From assembly GCF_003015185.1 (NCBI RefSeq), contig NZ_CP027860.1, positions 5,735,001 through 5,799,000 on the forward strand: a stretch of DNA of 64,000 nt, written 5' to 3'. A model generated the notes under the pieces. That model was not told the origin of the DNA. It was given only the letters and a program-made list of their open reading frames with translations, and did not search any database. The number at the start of each line of letters is the position of its first letter. The first letter of the stretch is position 1. Source of the stretch: Ahniella affigens (lineage in GTDB: Bacteria; Pseudomonadota; Gammaproteobacteria; Xanthomonadales; Ahniellaceae). This document shows, piece by piece, positions 44,000-52,395 of this stretch. A program made the position numbers and the translations under genes.

Positions 44000-45601
44000 T
44001 TACAGATTCTGGTAATTCGGCCCCGAGCCACCTTCGGGGGTGACCCAGTTGATGATCTGGTACGGATCCTTGATGTCGCAGGTCTTGCAGTGCACGCAAT
44101 TTGCGGCATTGATCTGCAAGCGCTTGCCGTTTTCATCCTGGGCGATCTCATAGACGCCGGCCGGGCAGAAACGGGTGCAAGGGTTCTGATACTCCTCCGC
44201 ACAGCGGGTGATGCAAATGTTGGTGTCGGCCACCTTCAGATGCACCGGCTGATCTTCTTCGTGCGCGGTGCTGGCGTAAAACACCGAGGCCAGGCGATCA
44301 CGTGGCGGCAGCGTTTTTTCGCTGACAAAATCGCGCTCTGGGGGCGTGTAAGTTGCGACCTTTTTCAGCTGCTCCGCGTCGGCATGGTTGTGCAGCGTCC
44401 ACGGCAGCAGGCCAGCGGTCGCCGTTTCGAGCCCCGAGTTGATCATCCCGAACCATAGGCCTTTGTGGAAACCGGGCTTGAAGTTCCGCACCTTCTTGAG
44501 CTCGGCGACAACGGCAGATTGCCGCAGGCGCTGGTCGAATCCGGCGGCGGTCTGCAATTCGTGCCAGTGTTCGGCCGCGAGCATGCCACTGCGCAGGGCT
44601 TGGTGGGTGCCCTTGATCTTTGGCACGTTGAGGAGGCCCGCGGTATCGCCGACGAGCATCGCGCCCGGCATCTCGCACTTCGGCAGGCTCTGGTAGCCCC
44701 CGGCGGCAATGGCGCGGGCGCCGTAAGACACGACCGTCCCGCCTTCGAGTAGCGGCTTCACATGCGGATGGTGTTTGTACTGTTGGAACAATTCGAACGG
44801 CGACAGCTGCGCGTCCTGATAGTCAAGGCCGGTCACGTAGCCGATCGCGACGCGGTCCTTGTCGAGGTGATACAGGAAGCTGCCGCCATAAGTCGCGGTA
44901 TCCGCCGGCCACCCGAACGTATGCACGATGCGGCCCGCATCCACGCGGCCCGGCGGCAGTTGCCAGAGTTCCTTGATCCCGATCGAGTACGTCTGCGGAT
45001 CGCAATCGGCGTCGAGCTTGAAGCGCTTGACGAGTTGCTTGGTCAGATGCCCGCGAGCGCCTTCCGAAAAGACCGTCAGCTTGGCGCGAATATCGATGCC
45101 GAGCGTGTAACCGTCCTTGTGGCTGCCGTCTTTCGCAATGCCCATGTCGCCGATGCGGACGCCGACGACCTCGCCTTGGTCGCCAAACAGGGTCTCTGCT
45201 GCCGCAAAGCCTGGATAGATCTCCACGCCCAGCGCTTCCGCCTGGGTCGCCAGCCAGGCGCACGTGGCGCCGAGCGACACGATGAAATTACCGTGGTTGT
45301 TGAGCTGAGGTGGGGTTGGCAGCTTGCGTCCGCCGGTTTTGTTCAGCCACCAGAACTCGTCTTCCTTGGCCGGCACGCAGATCGATGGCGGGTTGTCGCG
45401 CCAACCGGGTAGCAAGGCATCCAAAGGACTCGGGTCAATGACCGCACCTGACAAAATGTGCGCGCCGACCGTGGACCCTTTCTCGATCACGCAAACGCTG
45501 ATTTCGGGGTTCAGCTGCTTGAGGCGGATCGCGGCGGCGAGGCCCGAAGGGCCAGCACCGACGACGACGACCTCATACTCCATCACATCGCGTTCGCTCA
45601 T
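44000..45601 (-). CDS. Electron transfer flavoprotein-ubiquinone oxidoreductase
   Basis: A 533-residue membrane-associated enzyme passing electrons from ETF to ubiquinone. The FAD-binding loop VVVVGAGPSGLAAAIRLKQL is at the N-terminus; GSTVGAHILSGAVIDP and the quinone-binding region follow. The C-terminal ferredoxin-like domain has the 4Fe-4S cysteines in CTRFCPAGVY and ANCVHCKTCDIKDP. Length is slightly below the mitochondrial enzyme, as usual in bacteria. The etfAB genes are not in the window. Confidence 0.95.
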   Translation of the reverse strand: MSERDVMEYEVVVVGAGPSGLAAAIRLKQLNPEISVCVIEKGSTVGAHILSGAVIDPSPLDALLPGWRDNPPSICVPAKEDEFWWLNKTGGRKLPTPPQLNNHGNFIVSLGATCAWLATQAEALGVEIYPGFAAAETLFGDQGEVVGVRIGDMGIAKDGSHKDGYTLGIDIRAKLTVFSEGARGHLTKQLVKRFKLDADCDPQTYSIGIKELWQLPPGRVDAGRIVHTFGWPADTATYGGSFLYHLDKDRVAIGYVTGLDYQDAQLSPFELFQQYKHHPHVKPLLEGGTVVSYGARAIAAGGYQSLPKCEMPGAMLVGDTAGLLNVPKIKGTHQALRSGMLAAEHWHELQTAAGFDQRLRQSAVVAELKKVRNFKPGFHKGLWFGMINSGLETATAGLLPWTLHNHADAEQLKKVATYTPPERDFVSEKTLPPRDRLASVFYASTAHEEDQPVHLKVADTNICITRCAEEYQNPCTRFCPAGVYEIAQDENGKRLQINAANCVHCKTCDIKDPYQIINWVTPEGGSGPNYQNL

Positions 45602-45684
45602 GAGCGGGGTCCTGAAGGATTACGGTTGACGATTATCCCACAGGCCCCTTCTTTCGAAACGGGTGCTTGCTGCATCATGTCGAA

Positions 45685-47370
45685 ATGTCCGCTTTTCTGC
45701 TCTTGTGCCTCCCCCCATCCGATGCCCGCGCGGACGCCGTTCGCCGGGCCCGACTGTGGTGGCACGCGTATGGCCAGCGCCCGGGTGGGCCGGCCGATCG
45801 CAACCCTTGCCGCCAGTACGAGTATCCCGAGGCCGCATTGCTGGTTTGGTCGGGCCATGCATCGTGGTTGCATGAGGTCGATGCAAAGCGCGTGCGCATG
45901 CGCGTCTCCAGCCAGCCGTTGGCCGCCGACAATGGCCAAACCAGCGCCCATGCACTCGAACTGACGCGCGACGAGGCCGGCGCGTGGACGCTCGGCCGCG
46001 GCTGGCATGCTGAGCGGAACGTCTATTTTCAGGGCCAGGCTGGCCGGTTTGCGGCGGGCAGTTCGCCACGCCTGCTGCTGGCGGGGTTGGGCTTGCCCAT
46101 TGCTGAGAACCCGGATGCCGTTGCCGCGTTTTTTGCCCATCGTCCCCTCGGTCCGCCGGCATGTTTCTTTCAAGGCGTCCAATGCCTGCGTCCAGGGACC
46201 CGCCTCAGCGCCGATCCGACTGGCGCATTTCGGATCAGCGAGCCGGCGCCCATCAACGTTGAGCCAATTGCCGCCCGGACCGACCGGGACTGGTTGCAGG
46301 CCTTGGATCAGGCGCTTCGCCGTGCGTTGGGGGACGAGCATCGGCCGGGGTCGCTCGGTCTGATGCTAAGTGGCGGCATCGACTCCAGCTCGCTGGCCGC
46401 AGGCCTTGCCGCGACCCGGCAACGCGCGCAATTGTTCACTTGGCAACTGCCACTCGCGCGTTCGGACGAATCCGCATTCGCCGCCAAGACGGCCGCTGCG
46501 CTTGGACTGCCATTGACCGTCGTGCCGGCCCATACCACCCCATTCGCGAATCTGGACACGCTACCGATCAATCCGGATGCACCGCTGGCGAATCCCTATC
46601 GGGCTTTGAACGACGCGTTGATGCAAGCCGCCACCGATTCGGGGGTAACCACGCTTTTGTCCGGCAATTTTGGTGATCATTTATACCCGGAGCCCCAACT
46701 CGCCTGGACCTCCGCTTGGCGCGGGTCCCGCTACGGACTCGCTGCGAGCGCAGGTTGGCACAAGCTGTCCAGGCGTCTCAGGGCCGGGCCCTGGTGGCCG
46801 CGTTCGTGGCAGTCCCAACCGCTCGAATCAAGTCCGTTGACACCTTTTGCTGCTGAACTGCTGACGCCGCTGCCGCCGATCGATGTGCCGGATTGGCCGA
46901 TCGAGGATCACAGTCGGTTGGTCGATATTTTTGCTGCGGCCCCGCGCTTGGATGCTGAAGGGGCCTGGTACTTCGGCTCGGCGTACCCCCTGGAACTGCG
47001 TTTCCCATATCGACACCAGGCGCTCCTGGATTTGGCCTTGCAGTGGCCGGTGCATGTTTCTGAGCGACATGGCCAGCGCAAGTGGCTGACGCGCCGATGG
47101 CTGAACCAAAAATTGCCCGATGCGATTCGGCTGCGCCCCAAGTCGGGCAGCCTGGCGCCTTGGTTTTGGCACGGTCTGGCTGTGCATCGCGACGCGGTGT
47201 TGGCGCGCCTGAACCAACCCAATGCCCGCTGGAGCCGGTATCTTCAGCCCGAAACAGTGCTAGCCTCTATCGATCGGGCGGGATCGGAAGCCGCCGGTCT
47301 CCACGTCTGGCAAGCACTTTGCTACGAAATTTGGCATGAGACCGCAATTCGTGACGGAACATTGCGGTAA
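45685..47370 (+). CDS. Asparagine-synthetase-like lasso peptide cyclase candidate
   Basis: A 561-residue protein. The C-terminal half is an asparagine-synthetase domain with PP-loop LSGGIDSSSLAAG (229-236), LLSGNFGDHLYPEP and the late RHGQRKWLTRRWL segment. The N-terminal half resembles a class II amidotransferase remnant, but no catalytic Cys follows the start Met, so glutamine hydrolysis is unlikely. This is the pattern of lasso-peptide C proteins, which adenylate an Asp/Glu side chain and close an isopeptide ring (family knowledge). The candidate precursor gene begins 31 bases downstream. A TTG at 45667 is an alternative start. Confidence 0.82.
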   Translation: MSAFLLLCLPPSDARADAVRRARLWWHAYGQRPGGPADRNPCRQYEYPEAALLVWSGHASWLHEVDAKRVRMRVSSQPLAADNGQTSAHALELTRDEAGAWTLGRGWHAERNVYFQGQAGRFAAGSSPRLLLAGLGLPIAENPDAVAAFFAHRPLGPPACFFQGVQCLRPGTRLSADPTGAFRISEPAPINVEPIAARTDRDWLQALDQALRRALGDEHRPGSLGLMLSGGIDSSSLAAGLAATRQRAQLFTWQLPLARSDESAFAAKTAAALGLPLTVVPAHTTPFANLDTLPINPDAPLANPYRALNDALMQAATDSGVTTLLSGNFGDHLYPEPQLAWTSAWRGSRYGLAASAGWHKLSRRLRAGPWWPRSWQSQPLESSPLTPFAAELLTPLPPIDVPDWPIEDHSRLVDIFAAAPRLDAEGAWYFGSAYPLELRFPYRHQALLDLALQWPVHVSERHGQRKWLTRRWLNQKLPDAIRLRPKSGSLAPWFWHGLAVHRDAVLARLNQPNARWSRYLQPETVLASIDRAGSEAAGLHVWQALCYEIWHETAIRDGTLR

Positions 47371-47401
47371 GATCTCAGGCTGATCCGGGAATCCCTTCAC
47401 C

Positions 47402-47575
47402 ATGACCAAGTTGAGCCAAATCGCAGCTGATCCTCAGGTGACGCCTGAGCGTCAGGCCTATGTCTCCCCTTGCATGACCGACCTTGGCACGCTGCGCGAC
47501 CTGACATTGGGCGCCTCCCCTGGCGTGGGCGACTCTGGCGGCGCCGGCACGTTCAAGTGCCCAGGTTGCCCCTGA
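47402..47575 (+). CDS. Putative lasso-peptide precursor (57 residues)
   Basis: A short ORF between the cyclase and the kinase genes. Residues 1-36 form a leader with Tyr20-x2-Pro23, then Leu29-Gly30 and a Thr two positions before the predicted cut (motif DLTLG), matching the Y-x2-P ... G ... T-x recognition pattern of lasso leaders. The predicted core starts at Gly37 and has 21 residues: Gly1, Asp8 for an eight-membered Gly1-Asp8 lactam ring, a flexible Gly-rich tail, and CPGC near the C-terminus (Cys17, Cys20). No similarity search was possible. Ring size and cut site are inferred. Confidence 0.72.
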   Translation: MTKLSQIAADPQVTPERQAYVSPCMTDLGTLRDLTLGASPGVGDSGGAGTFKCPGCP

Positions 47576-47674
47576 TCCATCGTTTGGACCGCGCGCATCG
47601 CGCCGGGCGCGTCGCTCGCAGCAGCGCGATCTCAACCACTGTTTTCGCTAATCCTGGCTCTGAGCGTTGCCGGC

Positions 47675-48532
47675 ATGTTCTGGCTGATTGACCGCGGACG
47701 CTCAGGCAGCAGCCTGTTCGTCCATGATATCGCCGGACAACCCGTCGCCTGCCCCTGGCCGCTCTGGGCCAGCGCCCAGCCGATCGCGGCGCCCAACATC
47801 CCATTCGAATTTGCTGAGCCGACGCGCTATCTCCGCTGCGACGCCCAACTCGGCGGCCGCACGCGCGCACTGACGTTTGGCGAAAACGGGGGCGGCCAAA
47901 CCGTCGTGCGCTTTGATCATGGGCTCGAGCTCTGGATCAGCGACGCGATCGTCGTGGCACAAGTGAGCCAAACCACCGCCCAGGGCGACGTGCAAGAAGC
48001 GTTGTTAGGGCCGGGATTGCTCAGTCTGCTCGCGACCAAAGGTCTGTTTGCGCTGCACGCGAGCGCGATCTCCGGGCCGTTCGGGCTCGATCTGCTGTTG
48101 GGCCCCTCAGGACAAGGCAAATCGACGCTCGCGCGCGTCGCCAGCCAGCAGGGTTGGGCGCGATACGCCGACGATCTGGTCGTGCTGAATTCGGCTGGTG
48201 AATTTGCCGGGCCGTTTCCGCAGCTCAAGCTGAATCCGCCGTTCCTGCAAGGCCCAAACCAGCCGACGCTTGGTCGATTGCTGTGGCCGGAGTATCACGC
48301 GGGCCCACCCGGATTGGTCGCGCTCCCGCCTGCCGAAGTGCGCAAACGCCTGATTCGCGACAGCGTTGCTGCGTTGATCTTCGCGCCCGCGCAGTTGTCA
48401 CTGCATCTGAACTGGGTCAGTCGTTTGAGCCAGACCGTGCCTGGGTTCCGACTTTGCCGCCCGCACGTCGACATCGACACGATGCCGTTGGCCACGGCCG
48501 ATGCCTTGAGCGTGCTGCGCACCGAGCGTTGA
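47675..48532 (+). CDS. HPr kinase/phosphorylase-like protein of the lasso locus
   Basis: A 285-residue protein. The C-terminal half has a P-loop LLLGPSGQGKST (Walker A 143-151) preceded by FALHASAI, with an RYADDLVVL acidic motif, as in HprK-like proteins. Such homologues occur in lasso clusters where they phosphorylate the peptide (paeninodin-type, family knowledge). Here the core ends in Pro instead of Ser, so an internal Ser/Thr would be the target, if any. No regulatory HprK N-terminal domain is seen. Start uncertain; the frame is open back to the precursor stop. Confidence 0.75.
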   Translation: MFWLIDRGRSGSSLFVHDIAGQPVACPWPLWASAQPIAAPNIPFEFAEPTRYLRCDAQLGGRTRALTFGENGGGQTVVRFDHGLELWISDAIVVAQVSQTTAQGDVQEALLGPGLLSLLATKGLFALHASAISGPFGLDLLLGPSGQGKSTLARVASQQGWARYADDLVVLNSAGEFAGPFPQLKLNPPFLQGPNQPTLGRLLWPEYHAGPPGLVALPPAEVRKRLIRDSVAALIFAPAQLSLHLNWVSRLSQTVPGFRLCRPHVDIDTMPLATADALSVLRTER

Positions 48533-48558
48533 GGTCTTGGCCGCTTCTGGGCCTTTTG

Positions 48559-49554
48559 CTACTGGTGCAAACCGTCGATCTCGATCAGCAAGTCGGCTCG
48601 GCAGATGTCGCCACCGACAATGATCCAGGGCGTGTTCGGCAGTGCCGACATTAGCCGCGTCACGCGGTCGAGATGCTCCCGGTGCCGCAAATACACCTTC
48701 AGCACGCTCTGTGCGCCGAAACGCACGGGCAGGCGGTCGTGAAATCGCCGTGCATTCTGAATCAGCGAGTTCAGATTGCTCAGCGTTTCATGGAACTGTG
48801 CATCGAGATCGCCGACGTGATGGCTTTCGTGGCCGACCACACTGGCGGTGCCAGAGATCAGCAAAGGGCCCTGGCTCAGCAGATGGGCACGCGAGAAACT
48901 CGGGCTTGTGGGCCCGTAGCAACGTGGATAGCGATAGGCCGACACTTGCCTGGGATTCTCGATATGGCGGCCGGCTGCGCTCGCAGCGAGCCAATACACC
49001 TGGAGGCACGGCGTGTCGTCCTGACGCCCGATGGCAGTCGCTGCGGGTAGCTGCTCGACGCGAAAATCGCCGAGGCCGCTGGCTCGGCCCGTGCAGAAGT
49101 GGCGATATCGCTCGGCATCGCCCTGGCCTTCATTGATGCGCGAAAAATAATTCCAGTAACGCAGAATTTGGCTGCCCGGACGTTTTGCCATGAAATCGAT
49201 AATGCGCTGATAAGCGATCTCGGCCGCCCGCTCGATTGAGCCGGCTTCGCCCTCGTCAATTTCGATGACGCCAAACAGAAACCGCCCATCATCGGCAAAA
49301 CGCAACGCGCCGTCTTGATGATGTGCCACCGGGCAATCGGTGACCCACAGCTCACAGAGACCAGGCTTTTGGGCGAGTTCCGGCGAGCGCGCCCAAATCG
49401 AAAACCCACTATCGATTGTCAGCGCGCCGGTGGCCGGACTCGACTCGTGATAGCGCACCGCCGCGAGCAGCGAATGCGCCGGCACGTCGGCAGGATCGCC
49501 GTAGCGCACCAGAAGGGACGGTGCGGGAAACAAGCGCTCGGCGGCCTCAGACAT
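48559..49554 (-). CDS. xanB2: XanB2-type chorismatase (FkbO/Hyg5 family)
   Basis: A 331-residue enzyme that splits chorismate to 3- or 4-hydroxybenzoate, precursors of xanthomonadin and of ubiquinone (known for Xanthomonas XanB2). Family features are the RidA/YjgF-like two-domain fold with ILRYWNYFSRINEG, the GDAERYRHFCTGRA block and the C-terminal PWIIVGGDICRADLLIEIDG. Length is about the same as XanB2. It overlaps the halogenase gene upstream by eight bases, so the two are one operon. Confidence 0.88.
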   Translation of the reverse strand: MSEAAERLFPAPSLLVRYGDPADVPAHSLLAAVRYHESSPATGALTIDSGFSIWARSPELAQKPGLCELWVTDCPVAHHQDGALRFADDGRFLFGVIEIDEGEAGSIERAAEIAYQRIIDFMAKRPGSQILRYWNYFSRINEGQGDAERYRHFCTGRASGLGDFRVEQLPAATAIGRQDDTPCLQVYWLAASAAGRHIENPRQVSAYRYPRCYGPTSPSFSRAHLLSQGPLLISGTASVVGHESHHVGDLDAQFHETLSNLNSLIQNARRFHDRLPVRFGAQSVLKVYLRHREHLDRVTRLMSALPNTPWIIVGGDICRADLLIEIDGLHQ

Positions 49555-50947
49555 GGTCTTGACTCGTCGTGCCGCCCAAAAACGCCACCTTGGTCTGGCG
49601 CTTCAGAAAGCGCAGATGCGGCCATTGCTCTTTCCACATCGCCAACGCGTGCAGATAGTAAATGACCTTGAACAACAGCAGGCGCTTGCGCACGCCGCCA
49701 TCGCGAAACACGTCGCCAGCCAGCATCGAAATCAGGCCTTCTTCCAGACGCCAGATGTTGCGCGGATTCGCGAACAAGTGGCGCATGGCGGGTGACGTGA
49801 AGCGTTCGATAAACCACGAAAACGTTTTGATGCCATGTTGCAGGGTTCGCCAATAGTGCTTTTGCAAGGCTGGCTCGCGGCTTGGTTCTCGCAACACCTG
49901 ATCGACGAGTTCGGCGCCCAGCTCGGCGCTGTTCATGGCGAGGAACACGCCGCTGGAAAAAATCGGGTCGACGAACGCCGAAGCGTCGCCCACGCTGATC
50001 CAGCGCGGCCCGGCGACCGCGCTCAGGGTGTAGCTGTAGTTGCCGGTGGCGTGATGGTTGCCGACAATTTCAGCGGCCTCAAGTCGAGACCAGACATCCG
50101 GAATGCTGCGCAGCGTGTCGAGCAAGAATTCGGTGCCGCGCGTCGTCCTTTGCTTCAGGTACTCCGGGTAACACACCGCCCCAACACTCATCAGGTCGTC
50201 TGGCAGCGGAATCAGCCAGACCCAGCCGTTCGGAAATCGATAAATGCTGATGTTGCCCGCATCGTCTCCTGGTCGCCTGACGGCGCCACGGAAATGTGCG
50301 AATAGCGCTGCGCTCTGGTGCTTCTTGTTCTTCTGCTTGAGCTTCAGTTGGTCGCCCATCAGGGTATCGCGACCGGTGGCATCGACTAAATATCGTGCCC
50401 GGATCGCCTCGACACGACCATCGGCGAACCGGACCTGGGCCCGAACGCCGTCCAAGTCGAACGCATCCGGCTGCACCCGGCCACCGATTTGCACCGCCAC
50501 GCCCGCGCGCCTTGCGTTGTCGAGTAGCACCGCGTCGAACTGATCCCGGCGCACCTGCAGGGCATGGGGCCACGTGGGATTCAGTGAGCGGGCAAAATGA
50601 AACACGTTGTAGCCGCGTTCGTTGGCAGCCGGAAAATCGGCGCCGCGTTTGATCACGCCAATCGCCTCGACCGCTTCCAGCACGCCCAGACGCTCCAGAA
50701 TGGGCATCCCCATCGGCAGCAGCGATTCACCAATGTGAAAACGCGGAAACGCGTCCTTTTCGCAAAGGCACACCCGCCAACCCTTTCGGGCCAATAACGT
50801 GGCGATCGTGCTGCCAGCCGGTCCGCCCCCTGCAATCAGGACATCAAATGCGGTCTCGGCGGCGATTGCAGCGGCGGTATCGGCACGGGTTCTGGCAGTA
50901 TTTTCAGCGGCGGGCACAGGATCAAAATCGGGGCAAATAATGCCCAT
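49547..50947 (-). CDS. Flavin-dependent halogenase-like oxidoreductase of the pigment block
   Basis: A 466-residue FAD-binding protein. The dinucleotide loop DVLIAGGGPAGSTIATLLARKG is followed by FPRFHIGESLLP, as in CmlS-type halogenases, and by GWVWLIPLP, which matches the W-x-W-x-I-P halogenase motif. Homologues sit in xanthomonadin clusters, whose pigments are brominated (family knowledge). The ATG at 50947 is chosen; a longer start overlaps the divergent promoter region. It is divergent from the ACP gene. Confidence 0.85.
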   Translation of the reverse strand: MGIICPDFDPVPAAENTARTRADTAAAIAAETAFDVLIAGGGPAGSTIATLLARKGWRVCLCEKDAFPRFHIGESLLPMGMPILERLGVLEAVEAIGVIKRGADFPAANERGYNVFHFARSLNPTWPHALQVRRDQFDAVLLDNARRAGVAVQIGGRVQPDAFDLDGVRAQVRFADGRVEAIRARYLVDATGRDTLMGDQLKLKQKNKKHQSAALFAHFRGAVRRPGDDAGNISIYRFPNGWVWLIPLPDDLMSVGAVCYPEYLKQRTTRGTEFLLDTLRSIPDVWSRLEAAEIVGNHHATGNYSYTLSAVAGPRWISVGDASAFVDPIFSSGVFLAMNSAELGAELVDQVLREPSREPALQKHYWRTLQHGIKTFSWFIERFTSPAMRHLFANPRNIWRLEEGLISMLAGDVFRDGGVRKRLLLFKVIYYLHALAMWKEQWPHLRFLKRQTKVAFLGGTTSQDHV

Positions 50948-51132
50948 GATACACTTCACGCACTGAATGCGCGCCGCGGCACCCCGGGCTGACTTGATTG
51001 TTGGAGCTTGCTCCACGACAAATCGGTACGAGGCCCAGTCGGGCGGGCGCCGAATGCGAGCCCGGCAGACCCATCTGCGTGCTGTGTCGGTGCTGCCCCT
51101 ACGGCGCCAAAACTCGAATCGCTTTTAGGTGC

Positions 51133-51405
51133 ATGATGCAAACACAATCCCCAGCCGAGCGCGAGCTGGCTGAGCTCCTGGTTTCCGCCCTGAATCTGGA
51201 ATCCATCCAGCCCGAACAAATCGATCCTGAGCAGGCGCTGTTTGGCGCCGATCTGGGTCTCGACTCCATCGACGCGCTGGAGCTGGCGTTGGCCGTGTCC
51301 AAGAAATATGGCTTTCAGCTGCGTTCCGATAACGAAGATAATCGTCGCATCTTTGCCTCGCTGCGGGCGCTGTCAGCGCACATCGAAGCCAATCGCGCAA
51401 TGTGA
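51133..51405 (+). CDS. Acyl carrier protein of the aryl-polyene/xanthomonadin block
   Basis: A 90-residue ACP. The phosphopantetheine site is Ser45 in GLDSIDALELA; the D-S-I-D form is the one seen in aryl-polyene ACPs rather than fatty-acid AcpP (D-S-L-D). Two adjacent ATGs (51133, 51136) could be the start. It heads a run of seven plus-strand genes with overlapping ends. It would hold the growing polyene chain. Confidence 0.88.
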   Translation: MMQTQSPAERELAELLVSALNLESIQPEQIDPEQALFGADLGLDSIDALELALAVSKKYGFQLRSDNEDNRRIFASLRALSAHIEANRAM

Positions 51406-52088
51406 AGATTCTCACTGCTGGCTTGCTGATCGCCTATGTGCTGCTGGCACCACTGGCGCTATGGCACGGGGATCGCGGTTATTCGCCCTGGGTATTGGTG
51501 CTGCTGCCGTTGGCGCTGACCCTGATGGCCTGGCAGCGTCGCAGCATGTGGATCTTGGGTTTGGCACTCACGCTCTCGGTCCTGACGCTCTGGCTTTGGC
51601 AGCACGGCAATCCCAAGTTGCTGCTGTTCCTACCGCCCATGCTGATTCATGGTTTTCTTGCCTACCTGTTCGGCAGCACCCTGCGCGCCGGACATGAGCC
51701 GCTGATCGTGCGCTTTATTCGAATCGTTCACGGACCTGAGCATCCGCCCACCGAACTCATGGTCGGCTATGCGCGCACGGTCACGCTGTTATGGGCGTTG
51801 CTATTCTCCAGCCTGCTGCTCATCGAAACAGCCTTGTTCGCGCTGGTGGTGCCGGAAGGGTTGTTGGCGCAATTGGGCTTAGTCTGGTCGACATCACCGC
51901 TGCAGGCTGGCCATTTTGCATTCGTCGCGCATGGGCTGAGTTGGTTCGCCATGGCGGCGCTCATGGTGCTCGAATGGCAAGTCCGAAAGCAGCGCTTTCA
52001 CAATATGCCCTATACAAATTTCGTCGATTTCATCAAACGCGTGATTGAGCATAGCCCGCGCCTGGTCAAGGAGTGGCGTCATGGCTGA
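51402..52088 (+). CDS. Membrane protein of the xanthomonadin block (COG4648-like)
   Basis: A 228-residue integral membrane protein with a GTG start that overlaps the ACP stop by four bases. It has five to six hydrophobic segments, including ILTAGLLIAYVLLAPLALW and PWVLVLLPLALTLMAW, and a soluble loop with FIRIVHGPEHPPTELMVGYAR. This segment is conserved in the COG4648 family members of aryl-polyene clusters (recollection). Biochemical role unknown. Confidence 0.8.
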   Translation: MKILTAGLLIAYVLLAPLALWHGDRGYSPWVLVLLPLALTLMAWQRRSMWILGLALTLSVLTLWLWQHGNPKLLLFLPPMLIHGFLAYLFGSTLRAGHEPLIVRFIRIVHGPEHPPTELMVGYARTVTLLWALLFSSLLLIETALFALVVPEGLLAQLGLVWSTSPLQAGHFAFVAHGLSWFAMAALMVLEWQVRKQRFHNMPYTNFVDFIKRVIEHSPRLVKEWRHG

Positions 52089-52395
52089 TCTGCCCGCGTC
52101 AACCGCAACCAGTCGCACGCGCTTCGTGGTGCATGCGTGCCATCCTTGTCTGCCGGGGCATTTCCCGGAGCAGCCGTTGGTGCCCGGCGTGGTGATTCTT
52201 GAAGAAGTACAACTCGCGCTGCTCGCGCATTGGCCTGGGGCCGCGCCAACGCGCTGGCCGCAAGTCAAGTTTCTGACGCCGCTGCTGCCTGAGCAATGGG
52301 CCGACATCGAGCTCACGACTCACGATGCGCTGACGTTCAGCTTCAAAGTACAACGTGATCGCGATGTGATTGCCAGCGGCAAGGTGCAGCGATGA
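52081..52395 (+). CDS. Hotdog-fold dehydratase-like protein (FabA/FabZ-like)
   Basis: A 104-residue single-hotdog protein. The segment HACHPCLPGHFPEQPLVPGVVILEEV matches the FabZ/FabA 'H-x8-P-G' catalytic region. It should dehydrate or bind 3-hydroxyacyl-ACP intermediates of polyene synthesis. It overlaps the gene before by eight bases and the next by four. It is shorter than FabZ, as in pigment clusters. Confidence 0.8.
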   Translation: MADLPASTATSRTRFVVHACHPCLPGHFPEQPLVPGVVILEEVQLALLAHWPGAAPTRWPQVKFLTPLLPEQWADIELTTHDALTFSFKVQRDRDVIASGKVQR

